64,000 nucleotides of DNA from Phycicoccus sp. HDW14 (GCF_011383005.1 NZ_CP049935.1:1922001-1986000), one strand, 5' to 3'; positions 1-9,726 are shown, numbered from the stretch's first letter. A program made the numbers and translations. Notes: generated by a model not told the origin, from the sequence alone.

Positions 1-900
1 CTCGGCGACGAGGTCGAGGGGGCGCCCGAGGTCGGTGGCGAGCGCGGCGACCTCCTCGGACAGCTCGGCGAGGTAGTGGCGCGCCGAGTCGTCCTTGAGC
101 TCGTGCACGGCGTCGAGCCGCAGGGCGTCGACGTGGAGGTCGCGGAACCACCGCAGGGCGCTCTCGACGAGGAAGCGGCGCACCTGCGCCGAGCCGTCGT
201 CGTCGAGGTTCACCGCCGCGCCCCACGGGGTGTGGTGGCCCTCGGTGAAGTACGGGCCGAACCGCGACAGGTAGTTGCCGCTCGCGCCGAGGTGGTTGTG
301 CACGACGTCGAGGCAGACCCCGAGCCCGCGGGCGTGGCAGGCGTCGACGAAGCGGGCGAGGGCGTGCGGACCGCCGTAGGCGTCGTGCACCGCATAGAGA
401 CCGACGCCGTCGTAGCCCCAGCCGCGGTCGGTGGGGAAGGCCGCGACGGGCATCACCTCGACGACGTCGACGCCGAGGGCGACGAGGTGGTCGAGGTGCG
501 CGGCGGCGGCGTCGAAGGTGCCCTCGGGCGTGAAGGTGCCGACGTGCAGCTCGTAGAAGACCGCGCCGAGGCTGCCGGCGCCGTCGCGCGGACCGCGCCA
601 GGCGTCGTCGGTCCACACGAGGTCGGCGGGGTCGAGCGTGCGGCTGGGGCCGTGGACGCCGGCCGGCTGCCACGCGCTGCGCGGGTCGGGCAGGGCGGGG
701 TCGGCGCCGTCGAGCACGAAGGCGTAGTCGACCGGGCCGGTGCCCTCGGGCAACGCGAGCTGCCACCAGCCGCCGTCGGCCGGCTCCATCGCCTCCCGCC
801 GGACCTCCGGTGGGCCGTCGGCCGGACCGGGGACGGGAGACCACTCGAGCTCGACCCGGCCGGCGAGCGGAGCCCACACCTCGATGACGCGCACGCTCAC
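1..900 (-). CDS. treZ: Malto-oligosyltrehalose trehalohydrolase (5' part; gene runs off the window)
   Basis: Releases trehalose from maltooligosyl-trehalose, the second step of the TreYZ route. Only the N-terminal 300 residues are present; the C-terminus lies beyond base 1. An N-terminal beta-sandwich (about residues 1-90) is followed by a GH13 barrel with YELHVGTFTPEG near residue 116, DVVHNH, and LRLDAVHEL, which carries the predicted nucleophile Asp. Translation starts at a GTG at 898-900 that overlaps the treY stop in a GTGA, so the two genes are probably translationally coupled. It is the last visible gene of the glgX-treY-treZ operon. The family assignment is firm; the completeness of the gene cannot be judged. 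Confidence 0.93.
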   Translation of the reverse strand, partial: MSVRVIEVWAPLAGRVELEWSPVPGPADGPPEVRREAMEPADGGWWQLALPEGTGPVDYAFVLDGADPALPDPRSAWQPAGVHGPSRTLDPADLVWTDDAWRGPRDGAGSLGAVFYELHVGTFTPEGTFDAAAAHLDHLVALGVDVVEVMPVAAFPTDRGWGYDGVGLYAVHDAYGGPHALARFVDACHARGLGVCLDVVHNHLGASGNYLSRFGPYFTEGHHTPWGAAVNLDDDGSAQVRRFLVESALRWFRDLHVDALRLDAVHELKDDSARHYLAELSEEVAALATDLGRPLDLVAE

Positions 901-3424
901 GAGGGATGCCCCTCGCCCGACTCCTCCGCACCCTCGACCGGCGGCTCGGGCGCCGGCTCGGGCGCCACCTCGGCCTCGGGCCGCACGAGCAGCGCGACCG
1001 GTCGGTCGGCGAGCAGGTCGGCCAGCGGCACCGGGCCGCCGCCGTCGACGGGGCGTCCGGACAGCACCTCGACCCACTCCCCCGCCGGCACCTCGAGCGT
1101 CGCGTCGCCGAAGCCGCCGGCGTCGGCCAGCCGCCCGGCGCCGCGGGTCACGAGCGTGACCGACCGCGCGCCGTCGGCGTCACCGCGGGCGAAGGCCAGG
1201 GCGTGCGCGGACCCGACGGCCACCGGCGTGTACGTCGACTCCGGCCCGACGAACGCCGACGGGTGCTCGCGCCGCAGCCGCAGCGCGAGGGAGGTCAGCC
1301 GCATCTTGTCGTCGTCGAGGTCGAAGCAGGGCTCGTCGTCGTCGACCCGGGCCAGCCGTTCGCGGCGGTCGGACCAGTCGACGGGCCGGCGGTTGTCGGG
1401 GTCGACGAGCGAGAGCATCCCGATCTCGCAGCCCTGGTAGACGTCGGGCACGCCGGGCATCGTCAGCTGGACCAGCTTCTGCCCGAGGATGTTCGCGCGC
1501 ACCGCGGCGTCGTGCGGAACCGTCCAGGCGTCGAGGTGCTCGTGCACGGCGAGGTCGCGCCCGAGCGCCCGGGCGAAGGCGACGACCTCGTCCTCGTACC
1601 CGGTGTCGCCGTCGACCCACGCCGTGTGGACCTTGGCCTCGCGCACCGCCTTGAGGAGGTACTCCTCGAGCCGCGCGCCCGACACCGGCCAGGTGCCGAC
1701 GAGGGTCTGCCAGACGAGGTACTCGGTGGGGGCGTCGACCCGCTCGGTGCGGTGGGGCGCCGCGAGCTCGCGGGCCGTCTCGAGCCAGGACGCCCAGCCC
1801 GGTGCGTCCTCGGCGAGCACCATGAGCCGGGCCCGGGTGTCCTCCGAGCGCTTGGTGTCGTGCGTCGTGAGGGTCGTCATCGACGTCGGCCACTCGGCCT
1901 GCTGGCGCTCGCACCAGGTGTGGAACTCCTCGACGCCGGCCGAGAGCACCTCGGGGTGCCCGCCGACCTCGTTGGCCCCGGCGAGCCGGAACCAGCGGTA
2001 GAACGCGGTGTCCTCGATGCCCTTGGCCATCACCGGGCCGCAGGTCTGCTGGAAGCGGACGCGGAAGTCGTCGGCGAGCCGGCCGCTGTCGAGCGCCGCC
2101 TCGGGCACCTCGCGGTCGAGGACGAGCCGCACGACGAGGTCGAGGGCGTCGTGGTCGCTCGGGGCGAGCACCCCGCGTGCCCGCTCGGCCGCCGACTCGA
2201 CGACCGCCGCCTGCTCCGGATCGACCCCGCGACCGGGCACGACGTAGGCCCGGTAGCGGTCCATCGACACGAGCAGCGCCTCGAGCGCCCGCCGGGCCGC
2301 CCCGGCGTCGACGTCGGGGACCACGCGGCGGACCAGCCGCATCAGCCGGTCGACCTCGGCCGCCTGCACGTCGTCGACGACGAGCCGCTTGCTCTCGAGC
2401 ACGACGTCCTCGAGGTCGGCGGCCTCGGGCGCCACCGACGCCCAGAGCCGGTCGAGGGTGCCGGTGTCGTCGGCGGGCGTCATCACCTGCTGGACCCGCA
2501 GCAGCGCGTCGTAGCCGGTCGTCCCGGAGCAGCGCCACGCCTCGGGCAGCCGCTCCTCCCCCTCGAGGATCTTCTCGACGACGACCCACGCGTCGCCCGT
2601 GGCCGCCGCGAGCCGCTCGAGGTAGCCGCCGGGGTCGGCGAGGCCGTCCGGGTGGTCGATGCGGAAGCCGTCGACCTCGCCGTGGCCGTGCAGGGCGAGG
2701 AGCAGGGCGTGCGTCGCCGTGAAGACGACGGGGTCCTCGACGCGTACCGCGACGAGCGAGGTGACGTCGAAGAAGCGCCGGTAGTTGAGGGCGTCGCCGG
2801 CCTCGCGCCAGCTGGAGAGCCGGTAGGCCTGGGCCAGGGCGAGCTCGGGAGCGGCAGCTCCTCGGTGCCCGGTGCGACGGGGAACTCGTGGTCGTAGTAG
2901 CGCAGCACCGGCTCGGCGCCGCTCGGGCCGCCGTCGTCGGCGAGGACCAGCTCGCCGGCCTCGAGGACGCGCTCGAGCGGCCCGCCGAGCACCGGCATGA
3001 GCAGCCGCTCGTCCTCGGCGACCCAGTCGACGTCGAACCAGCCGGCGTACGGCGAGCGGCGGCCCTCGCGCAGCAGCGACCAGAACGGGGCGTTGAGGTG
3101 CTCCGGCTGCGGCACGGCCATGTGGTTGGGCACGACGTCGACGACGATGCCCAGCCCGTGCTCGCGGCACGCGGCGACGAGGCGGTCGAAGGCCTCGCGG
3201 CCGCCCGCCTCCTCGCTGATGCGGGTGTGGTCGAGGACGTCGTAGCCGTGCGCCGACCCCGGTGCGGCCTGGAGGACCGGCGACAGGTAGACGTGCGACA
3301 CCCCGAGCGAGGCCAGGTAGGGCACCTGCTCGGCGGCGGCGTCGAAGCCGAAGCCGCCGTGCACCTGGAGCCGGTAGGTCGCGGTCGGGACCACGCGGGC
3401 GGGGTCGGGTCGGTGGGCCACCAC
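897..3424 (-). CDS. treY: Malto-oligosyltrehalose synthase (one frameshift)
   Basis: Intramolecular transglucosylase that turns the reducing end of a maltodextrin into a trehalosyl unit, the substrate of TreZ. After repair it is about 842 residues. GH13 landmarks are TYRLQVHGGFGFD near the start, VDVVPNHMA, GFRIDHPDGL (nucleophile Asp), VVEKILEGEERLP (acid/base Glu) and LTTHDTKRSEDTR. The frame breaks near 2847-2849, where one base is missing from a GGG run (CCC in coding sense): the N-terminal part ends at ELPLP and the other frame resumes at ELALAQAYRL. Two consecutive GTG codons (3424, 3421) lie five bases after the glgX stop; I use the first. I read the frameshift as a sequence error because both halves are conserved. 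Confidence 0.92.
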
Positions 3425-3428
3425 GGCG

Positions 3429-5578
3429 TCAGACCCGGGTCGCGCCGGCCGCTCCGGCCGCGGGCGTCGGGCTCTCGCGGGGGCCGCGCAGCACGATGAC
3501 CGACCGGCCCTCGACGCGGACCTTGGCGCCGGCGTCGTGCCGCTCCGGCTCGACGACGGCGGCCGCCGTGTCGACCTCGGTGAGCCACCGGCCGCCGTAC
3601 TCCTCCCCGGGGAGCACGAAGTCGCGCGCCTCGAGGTCGGCGTTGAAGAGGACGAGGAAGTCGTCGTCGACGACCGGTCGGCCGCGCAGGTCGGGGCTCG
3701 GGATGGCCCCCCGTTGAGGAAGACGGTCATCGTGCGGGCCTGGCCGTCGGACCAGTCGCTCTCGCCCATCGGCTCGCCCTCGGGCTGGAACCAGGCGATG
3801 TCGCCCATGTCGGACTGGCCGCCGTGGTCGGCGCTGCCGGCGAAGAACCGGCGCCGGCGGAAGACCGGGTGCTCGCGGCGCAGCGTGGCGACGGCGCCGG
3901 TGAAGGCGTAGAGGTCGCGCTGCTCCTCGGTGAGGTCCCAGTCCATCCAGGCGGTCTCGTTGTCCTGGCAGTAGACGTTGTTGTTGCCGTCCTGGGTGCG
4001 GCCGAGCTCGTCGCCGTGCGCGATCATCGGCACGCCCTGGCTGAGCAGGAGGGTGGCGAGGAAGTTGCGCTGCTGGCGGGCGCGCAGGGCGTTGACCTCG
4101 GGGTCGTCGGTCGGGCCCTCGGCGCCGCAGTTCCAGGAGCGGTTGTGGCCCTCGCCGTCGCGGCCGTCCTCGCCGTTGGCCTCGTTGTGCTTCTCGTTGT
4201 AGGACACCAGGTCCCGCAGCGTGAAGCCGTCGTGGGCAGTGACGAAGTTGATGCTCGCGATGGGCTTGCGGCCGTTGTGCTCGTAGAGGTCGCTGCTGCC
4301 CGTGAGGCGCGAGGCGAACTCGCCGAGCGAACCCGGCTCACCGCGCCAGAAGTCGCGGACGGTGTCGCGGTACTTGCCGTTCCACTCGGTCCACAGGGGC
4401 GGGAAGCCGCCGACCTGGTAGCCGCCGTCGCCGACGTCCCAGGGCTCGGCGATGAGCTTGACCTGGCTGATCACCGGGTCCTGCTGGATGAGGTCGAAGA
4501 ACGCCGACAGCTTGTCGACCTCGTGGAACTGGCGGGCCAGCGTGGCAGCGAGGTCGAAGCGGAAGCCGTCGACGTGCATCTCGGTGACCCAGTAGCGGAG
4601 GCTGTCCATGATCAGCTGGAGCACGTGCGGGTTGCGCATGAGGAGGCTGTTCCCCGTGCCCGTCGTGTCGTAGTAGTGCTCCTTGGCGTCGTCGACGAGG
4701 CGGTAGTACGCCGCGTTGTCGATGCCCCGGAAGCAGATGGTCGGGCCCATCTCGTTGCCCTCGGCGGTGTGGTTGTAGACGACGTCGAGGATGACCTCGA
4801 TGTCGGCCTCGTGCAGCGCCTTGACCATCGCCTTGAACTCGGTGACCTGCTCGCCGCGCTGGCCGCGGGCGTAGGCGTTGTGCGGCGCGAGGAACCCGAT
4901 CGTGTTGTAGCCCCAGTAGTTCGACAGCCCCTTGGCCTGGAGCGAGGTGTCCTGGACGAACTGGTGCACCGGCATCAGCTCGAGGGCGGTGACGCCGAGG
5001 CCGCTCAGGTGCTCGACGACGGCCGGGTGCCCGATGGCCGCGTAGGTGCCGCGGATCTCCTCGGGGATGTCCGGGTGGGTCATCGTCAGGCCCCGCACGT
5101 GCGCCTCGTAGATGACGCTCTCGTGGTACTCGTGGCGCGGCGGGCGGTCGTGGCCCCAGTCGAAGTAGGGGTTGGTGACGACGGCGAGCATCGTCTTGCC
5201 GAGGCTGTCGTCGGTGTTGCGCGTCTCGGGGTCGTCGAAGTCGTAGGAGAAGAGGGCGGGGTCGTTGCTGACCTGGCCCTCGACGGCCTTGGCGTAGGGG
5301 TCGAGCAGCAGCTTGCTCGGGTCGCAGCGGTGGCCGTTCTCGGGGTCGTACGGACCGTGGACGCGGTAGCCGTAGCGCTGGCCCGGCTGCATCCCGGGCA
5401 CGTAGCCGTGCCAGACGAAGCCGTCGACCTCGGGCAGGTCGAGACGCGTCTCGGCGCCGTCGTCGTCGACGAGGCAGAGCTCGACGCGCTCGGCGACCTC
5501 GCTGAACAGGGCGAAGTTGACGCCGCTGCCGTCGTAGGTGGCGCCGAGGGGGTAGGAGGTACCGGGCCAGATCTCCAC
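3429..5578 (-). CDS. glgX: Glycogen debranching enzyme GlgX/TreX (one frameshift)
   Basis: Hydrolyses alpha-1,6 branches of glycogen, supplying linear maltodextrins to TreY and TreZ downstream. It has an N-terminal CBM48-like domain (about 1-150, with PGTSYPLGATYDGSGVNFALFS) and a GH13 barrel with DVVYNHTAE, DGFRFDLAATLAR (nucleophile), LIAEPWDVG (acid/base) and TAHDGFTL. Start is GTG with GGAAGG upstream. Near 3710-3715 a run of six C (G in coding sense) should be seven: the frame otherwise passes from FLNGG into treY, giving a false 1031-residue glgX-treY fusion. Repaired, the protein is about 716 residues and ends ESPTPAAGAAGATRV. A -10-like TAGGTT lies on the minus strand at 5664-5659. 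Confidence 0.92.
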
Positions 5579-5792
5579 TGATTGCCTTCCGAGGTGAGTC
5601 GTCGCAGGCCAGCGACTCTGCCGGCACGCCGCGGGCCGGGGGCCCGCGCGAGGTCCCCAACCTACCCGTTCCGCCGGCTCCTACTCACCGTCACCGTCGA
5701 CACTCGACAGGCTCCCCGGCGGCGCCGCGTGGCGGTGCTCCGCGCTCGACTAGGGTCGGACGGTCCCGTCGAGCACACCCCGAGGAGCCCCC

Positions 5793-6548
5793 ATGTCCGA
5801 CCAGCGCGTCGCCGTCGTCACCGGAGCCGCCCGCGGCATCGGGGCCGCCACCGCCGAGCGGCTGGCCCGTGACGGGTTCGCCGTCGCCGTCCTCGACCTC
5901 GACGAGGCCGCGTGCGAGGAGGTCGCCGGACGGATCCGCGACGCCGGGGGCTCGGCCGTGGGCGTCGGGGTCGACGTGTCGGACGCGGCGGCCGTCGCCG
6001 CGGGGGTCGCGCGGGTCGCCGACGAGCTCGGCCCGCCGGTCGTGCTCGTCAACAACGCCGGGATCATCCGCGACAACCTGCTCTTCAAGATGACCGAGGC
6101 CGACTGGGACGCCGTGATGGACGTGCACCTCAAGGGCGCCTTCCTCATGACCAAGGCCTGCTCGGCGCACATGACCGAGCAGCGCTACGGGCGCGTCGTC
6201 AACCTCTCGTCGTCCTCGGCGCAGGGCAACCGCGGGCAGGCCAACTACTCGGCCGCCAAGGCCGGGCTGCAGGGCTTCACGAAGACGCTGGCCATCGAGC
6301 TCGGCAAGTTCGGGGTCACCGCCAACGCCGTCGCGCCGGGGTTCATCCAGACCGACATGACCCGCGCCACCGCCGAGCGGCTCAAGGTCTCGTTCGAGGA
6401 CTTCATCACCCACACCGCCTCGACCATCCCCGTCGCGCGCGTCGGCCAGCCCGAGGACATCGCGGCGACGATCTCCTTCCTCGTGTCCGAGGAGGCCGGC
6501 TTCGTCAGCGGCCAGGTCATCTACGTCGCCGGCGGCCCCCTCGACTGA
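5793..6548 (+). CDS. SDR-family 3-oxoacyl-ACP reductase-like protein
   Basis: Classical short-chain dehydrogenase of 251 residues, most like FabG: NADP(H)-dependent reduction of a 3-oxoacyl thioester. The Rossmann glycine motif TGAARGIG is at residues 10-17, NNAG near 85, the catalytic serine in NLSSSS, and the catalytic pair YSAAK near 155. The start ATG follows GAGGAG at a normal distance. A -10-like TAGGGT at 5751-5756 sits between inverted arms GCTCGAC and GTCGAGC (5744-5774), which could be an operator. It stands alone, so whether it serves fatty acid synthesis, a beta-oxidation variant or polyhydroxyalkanoate metabolism cannot be told from context. Confidence 0.8.
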   Translation: MSDQRVAVVTGAARGIGAATAERLARDGFAVAVLDLDEAACEEVAGRIRDAGGSAVGVGVDVSDAAAVAAGVARVADELGPPVVLVNNAGIIRDNLLFKMTEADWDAVMDVHLKGAFLMTKACSAHMTEQRYGRVVNLSSSSAQGNRGQANYSAAKAGLQGFTKTLAIELGKFGVTANAVAPGFIQTDMTRATAERLKVSFEDFITHTASTIPVARVGQPEDIAATISFLVSEEAGFVSGQVIYVAGGPLD

Positions 6549-6566
6549 CCGCTCCGCGTCCGGGCC

Positions 6567-6610
6567 GGCTCGCGAGCCGTCCCGGTCGTGCCGAGCCGCG
6601 TCGACGCGGC
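6567..6610. repeat. Left copy of a palindrome-bearing direct repeat
   Basis: Starts with the perfect 12-base palindrome GGCTCGCGAGCC (6567-6578). The 44 bases match 7683-7726 with three differences; the first 34 match with one. A second copy of the palindrome alone is at 6627-6638. The repeats bracket the AbiEi/DUF559-like gene. Confidence 0.8.
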
Positions 6611-6648
6611 GCCCGACGGTCACGTCGGCTCGCGAGCCGGGTCGTCCG

Positions 6649-6686
6649 TCGTCCACAGGGGCGGGCGTCCGGCCGTGTCGTCCACA
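6649..6686. promoter_or_regulatory. Pair of DnaA-box-like motifs upstream of the DUF559-type gene
   Basis: TCGTCCACA occurs at 6649-6657 and 6678-6686, 29 bases apart and in the same orientation. Each differs at one base from the actinobacterial DnaA-box consensus TTGTCCACA. They lie 50-90 bases before the start of the nuclease-like gene. Function is unknown; they might be part of its promoter or of a mobile unit. Confidence 0.4.
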
Positions 6687-6738
6687 GGCCCGGGCGTGAC
6701 GGTGGCCCGGCGGGCCGAGGATCCGGCAGCGTGGACGC

Positions 6739-7644
6739 ATGGATCCCGTCGTCAGCCACCTGCTCGCCGCCCAGGAGGGCGTCGTGTCGCGGGCGCAGCT
6801 CGTCCCCCGCGGCGTGCCTCCGGCCGTCCTCGCCGCCTCGGTCCGCGACGGGGGCCTCGTGCGCATCCGCCCGGGTCTGTTCGCCGACCCGGCGCGCTGG
6901 GTCGGCGCGCACCCCGACGAGCGCTACCGCCTGACCGTCCGCGGCGTGCTGCTCGGCCGGCCGGGCTGGGCCGCCTCGCACCACGCGGCGCTCGCCCTGT
7001 GGCGCCTCCCGCTCTGGCGCACGGACCTCAGGGTCGTCGACGTCCTGGCCGGCACCCACACCGCGAAGATCCGACCGGGCACCCACGTCCACGTCCAGGG
7101 GAACGTCACCGCGGCCGTCCGCGACGGGTGCGCCACGGCGGGTCCGGCCGTCGCCGCCGTCCAGGTGGCGGCGACCGCCGGGGCGGAGTCCGGGGTCGTC
7201 GCGCTCGACGCCGCCCTCCACCGAGGGCTCTGCACCACCGACGAGGTCGAGCGCGTCCTCGCGGCGGGAGTCGTCCGGTACGGAACGGGCCGCGCCCGGC
7301 GGATGCTCGCCCTCGCGGACCCGGCGTGCGAGTCGGTCGGTGAGACGAGGACCCGGCTCCTCCTGCTCGCCCTCGGGCACCGCCCCCGGTCCCAGGTCGT
7401 GATCCGGGACGCCCACGGGGTGGTCGGCCGGGTCGACCTGCTGGTCGGCCGGGTGGTCGTCGAGTTCGACGGGGCGCTCAAGTACGGCGGCGCCGAGGGT
7501 CGCGACGCGCTGGTGGCCGAGAAGGTGCGCGAGGACCGGCTGCGGGCCCTCGGCTACGTCGTCGTGCGGCTCACCTGGGCCGACCTCGACCACCCGGCCC
7601 GCGTCGCTGCCCTCGTCCAGCGTGCGCTGGCGGTCGCCGCCTGA
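6739..7644 (+). CDS. AbiEi-like winged-helix protein with C-terminal DUF559/Vsr-like nuclease domain
   Basis: A 301-residue protein. The N-terminal ~60 residues (LLAAQEGVVSRAQL, then VRIRPGLF) look like the winged-helix domain of AbiEi-type antitoxins. The C-terminal ~100 residues resemble DUF559, a PD-(D/E)XK-like fold: VGRVDLLVG, VVVEFDG, then a conserved basic segment EKVREDRLRALGY and VVRLTWADL. The Asp, Glu-x-Asp and Lys/Arg positions expected of an active site are present, so it may cut DNA; this is inference. No AbiEii-type toxin is adjacent. The gene lies alone between long direct repeats with palindromes and has DnaA-box-like motifs upstream. No good ribosome site is seen before the ATG. 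Such genes occur as scattered families in Actinobacteria. Confidence 0.7.
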   Translation: MDPVVSHLLAAQEGVVSRAQLVPRGVPPAVLAASVRDGGLVRIRPGLFADPARWVGAHPDERYRLTVRGVLLGRPGWAASHHAALALWRLPLWRTDLRVVDVLAGTHTAKIRPGTHVHVQGNVTAAVRDGCATAGPAVAAVQVAATAGAESGVVALDAALHRGLCTTDEVERVLAAGVVRYGTGRARRMLALADPACESVGETRTRLLLLALGHRPRSQVVIRDAHGVVGRVDLLVGRVVVEFDGALKYGGAEGRDALVAEKVREDRLRALGYVVVRLTWADLDHPARVAALVQRALAVAA

Positions 7645-7682
7645 GCCCGCGAGCCTGCCCGCCCGGTCCCTCATCTCTACGG

Positions 7683-7726
7683 GGCTCGCGAGCCGTCCCG
7701 GCCGTGCCGAGCCGCGACGACACGGC
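7683..7726. repeat. Right copy of the palindrome-bearing direct repeat
   Basis: Matches 6567-6610 with three differences in 44 bases and begins with the same GGCTCGCGAGCC palindrome. Its tail forms a hairpin, GCCGAGCCG pairing with CGGCTCGGC. A degenerate palindrome GGCTCCCGAGCC follows at 7744-7755. Confidence 0.8.
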
Positions 7727-7764
7727 TCGGCACCGCTCGGGCCGGCTCCCGAGCCGGCGCGGAT

Positions 7765-7806
7765 GCGACGACGCCCCCGCACCACTCGGTCCGGGGGCGT
7801 CGTCGC
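7765..7806. terminator. Bidirectional hairpin terminator between convergent genes
   Basis: A 15-base perfect stem: GCGACGACGCCCCCG (7765-7779) pairs with CGGGGGCGTCGTCGC (7792-7806) around a 12-base loop. It lies between the ends of the DUF559-type gene (plus) and the acyl-CoA dehydrogenase (minus). There is no T tail, as is usual at this GC content. Confidence 0.75.
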
Positions 7807-7815
7807 GTCAGGTGC

Positions 7816-8961
7816 TCAGAGGCCGAGGTCGCGGCCGATGAGCTCCTTCATGATCTCGTTCGAGCCGGCCCAGATCTTCGAGACGCGGGCGTCGCGCCAG
7901 GCGCGGGCCACGCGGTACTCGTTCATGAAGCCGTACCCACCGTGCAGCTGGACGCACTCGTCGAGCACCTCGTTCTGCACCTGAGCCGAGAACCACTTCG
8001 CCTTGGCGGCGTCGACGGGCGTCAGCTTGCCCTCGGCGTGCGCGGCGATGCAGTCGTCGACGTAGGCCTGGGTGACCTCGAGCTTGGTGAGCAGCTCGGC
8101 CATCTTGAACTTGTTGTGCTGGAACGAGCCGACCGGCTGCCCGAAGGCCTTGCGCTCCTTGGTGTACTCGACGGTCTCGCGGAAGATCTGGAACGCGTGC
8201 GCGGTGTTGGCGACGGCGGCGCCGATGCGCTCCTGGGGCAGGCGCTGCATCATCGCGATGAAGCCCATGCCCTCCTCGCCGAGCCGGTTGGCGTCGGGGA
8301 CGCGGACGTCCTCGAAGAACAGCTCGGAGGTGTCGGCCTCCTCCTGCCCGACCTTGTCGAGCTTGCGGCCGCGGCTGAAGCCCTCCATGCCCTCCTCGAC
8401 GACGAGCAGCGTGATGCCCTTGGCGCCCTTGGAGGGGTCGGTGCGGGCCGCGACGATGACGAGGTCGGCCTGGTAGCCGTTGGTGATGAAGGTCTTGGAG
8501 CCGTTGAGCACCCAGTCGTCACCGTCGCGCACCGCGGTGGTCTTGAGCGCCGCGAGGTCGGAGCCGCCGGAGGGCTCGGTCATGGCGATCGCGGCGATGA
8601 GCTCGCCGTTGGCCATGCCGGGCAGCCAGCGCTCCTTCTGCTCCTGGGTGCCGAGGTCGACGACGTACGGCGGGCAGACGTCGCTGTGGATGCCGAAGCA
8701 GGAGGACACGGCGAAGTTGAAGCCGGCGATGACCTCGGCCGCGATGGCGTTGAAGCGGTAGTCCTCGGCACCCATCCCGCCGAACTCCTCGGGGATGTCG
8801 AGGCCGAAGAGGCCCTGCTTGCCGGCCTCCTTCCACAGGTCGCGGTCGACCGACTTGACCTCGAGCATCTGCTCGGCACGCGGCTTGAGCGTGCGCTCGA
8901 CGAACTCGGCGACGGAGGCGCGGAAGTCCTCGTGCTCGCTGGCGTAGACGTTGCGGGGCAT
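7816..8961 (-). CDS. Acyl-CoA dehydrogenase
   Basis: FAD-dependent alpha,beta-dehydrogenation of an acyl-CoA, 381 residues, the normal family length. Visible landmarks are IPEEFGGMGAED, the flavin-contact region IAMTEPSGGSDLAALKT, KTFITNGYQADLVIV, QLHGGYGFMNEY, and WAGSNEIMKELIGRDL, where the Glu of SNEI is the predicted catalytic base. The ATG at 8961 has GGAG upstream. It is divergent from a TetR-family gene across a palindromic operator (9010-9027), so repression relieved by an acyl-CoA-type ligand is likely. The acyl chain specificity cannot be read from sequence. It is the only gene in its transcription unit here. Confidence 0.9.
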   Translation of the reverse strand: MPRNVYASEHEDFRASVAEFVERTLKPRAEQMLEVKSVDRDLWKEAGKQGLFGLDIPEEFGGMGAEDYRFNAIAAEVIAGFNFAVSSCFGIHSDVCPPYVVDLGTQEQKERWLPGMANGELIAAIAMTEPSGGSDLAALKTTAVRDGDDWVLNGSKTFITNGYQADLVIVAARTDPSKGAKGITLLVVEEGMEGFSRGRKLDKVGQEEADTSELFFEDVRVPDANRLGEEGMGFIAMMQRLPQERIGAAVANTAHAFQIFRETVEYTKERKAFGQPVGSFQHNKFKMAELLTKLEVTQAYVDDCIAAHAEGKLTPVDAAKAKWFSAQVQNEVLDECVQLHGGYGFMNEYRVARAWRDARVSKIWAGSNEIMKELIGRDLGL

Positions 8962-9009
8962 GGGTCTCCTCGACTCGGCGTGCGGGGCGGCGTCGGCGCG
9001 CCGCCGTTG

Positions 9010-9027
9010 ACTAAGCGCTTGCTTAGT
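9010..9027. promoter_or_regulatory. TetR-type operator between the acyl-CoA dehydrogenase and the regulator
   Basis: ACTAAGC-GCTT-GCTTAGT, an 18-base inverted repeat with 7-base arms, lies in the divergent gap 8962-9043. It overlaps a TTGACT box (9007-9012) and TAGTGT (9024-9029) on the plus strand. Such TAAGC...GCTTA palindromes are typical of TetR regulators of fatty-acid catabolism. Confidence 0.8.
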
Positions 9028-9043
9028 GTGTCCCGCGTGCGGC

Positions 9044-9711
9044 ATGCTGTCAACCGTGCCCAGCACCCCGCCGCTCACCGAGACCGCCGTCCTCGCCGCG
9101 CTCGCGCCCGAGGGCGGGCGCCCCGGCGGCGCCACCGACGTCTCCGACACGGCCGTGCGGATCATGCTCGCCGCCGCCGACGCCTTCGCCGAGCACGGCT
9201 TCCCCGCGACGACCACCCGCGACATCGCCTCGCGCGCCGGCCTCTCCCCCGCCGGCGTCTACGTGCACTTCGCGTCCAAGGAGGTCCTCCTCTTCGAGAT
9301 CAGCCGGCGGGGACACGCCCGGGCGCGCGACCTGCTCGTCGAGGCCTCGCGCGACGCCGCCTCCCCCACCGAGGCGCTGCGGGCCATCGTCGGCGGCTTC
9401 TCGCGCTGGCACGCCGAGCACCACCAGCTCGGCCGCATCGTCCAGTTCGAGTTCCGCCACCTCTCCCCCGAGCACCGCGCCGAGGTCATCGAGCTGCGCA
9501 AGGACATCGACGGCGTCGTCGCCGACGTGCTGCGGGCCGGGGTCGAGACGGGCGAGCTCGACGTCGACGACGTGCCCGCCACCGCGCTGGCCCTGCTCTC
9601 GATGGCCATCGACGTCGCCCGCTGGTACGTGCCGGGCGGCCGCCGCACCCCGAGGCGATCGAGCGCACCTACGGCGACCTCGCGGTCCGCCTCGCGCGCC
9701 GCCCCGCGTAG
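9044..9711 (+). CDS. TetR-family transcriptional regulator (one frameshift near the 3' end)
   Basis: Probable repressor of the divergent acyl-CoA dehydrogenase and of itself. The helix-turn-helix lies in about residues 35-80: AADAFAEHGFPATTTRDIASRAGLSPAGVYVHFASKEVLLFEI. The C-terminal ligand domain runs to HPEAIERTYGDLAVRLARRPA after restoring one base near 9643 (probably a missing C in CGCCGC); unrepaired, the protein ends in a nonsense tail. I take ATG 9044 as start; GTG 9056 is possible. The ligand is unknown; regulators of this type linked to dehydrogenases often bind acyl-CoAs. Confidence 0.85.
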
Positions 9712-9726
9712 GGAACACTGGGCCGC

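Noticed and set aside
2483..5578. Apparent single gene fusing GlgX to TreY
   Set aside because: Produced by two missing bases (near 3712 and 2848). The proper glgX stop and treY start are visible at 3429 and 3424 in the repaired frames.
3824..5581. Long reverse-strand open frames rich in Val, Glu, Asp, Gly (as at 3824-5581 or 40359-42947)
   Set aside because: Mirror frames of real genes; at this GC content stops are rare and the translations show no conserved domain.
6739..7644. Complete AbiE toxin-antitoxin system
   Set aside because: Only the antitoxin-like helix domain is present; there is no AbiEii nucleotidyltransferase toxin next to it.
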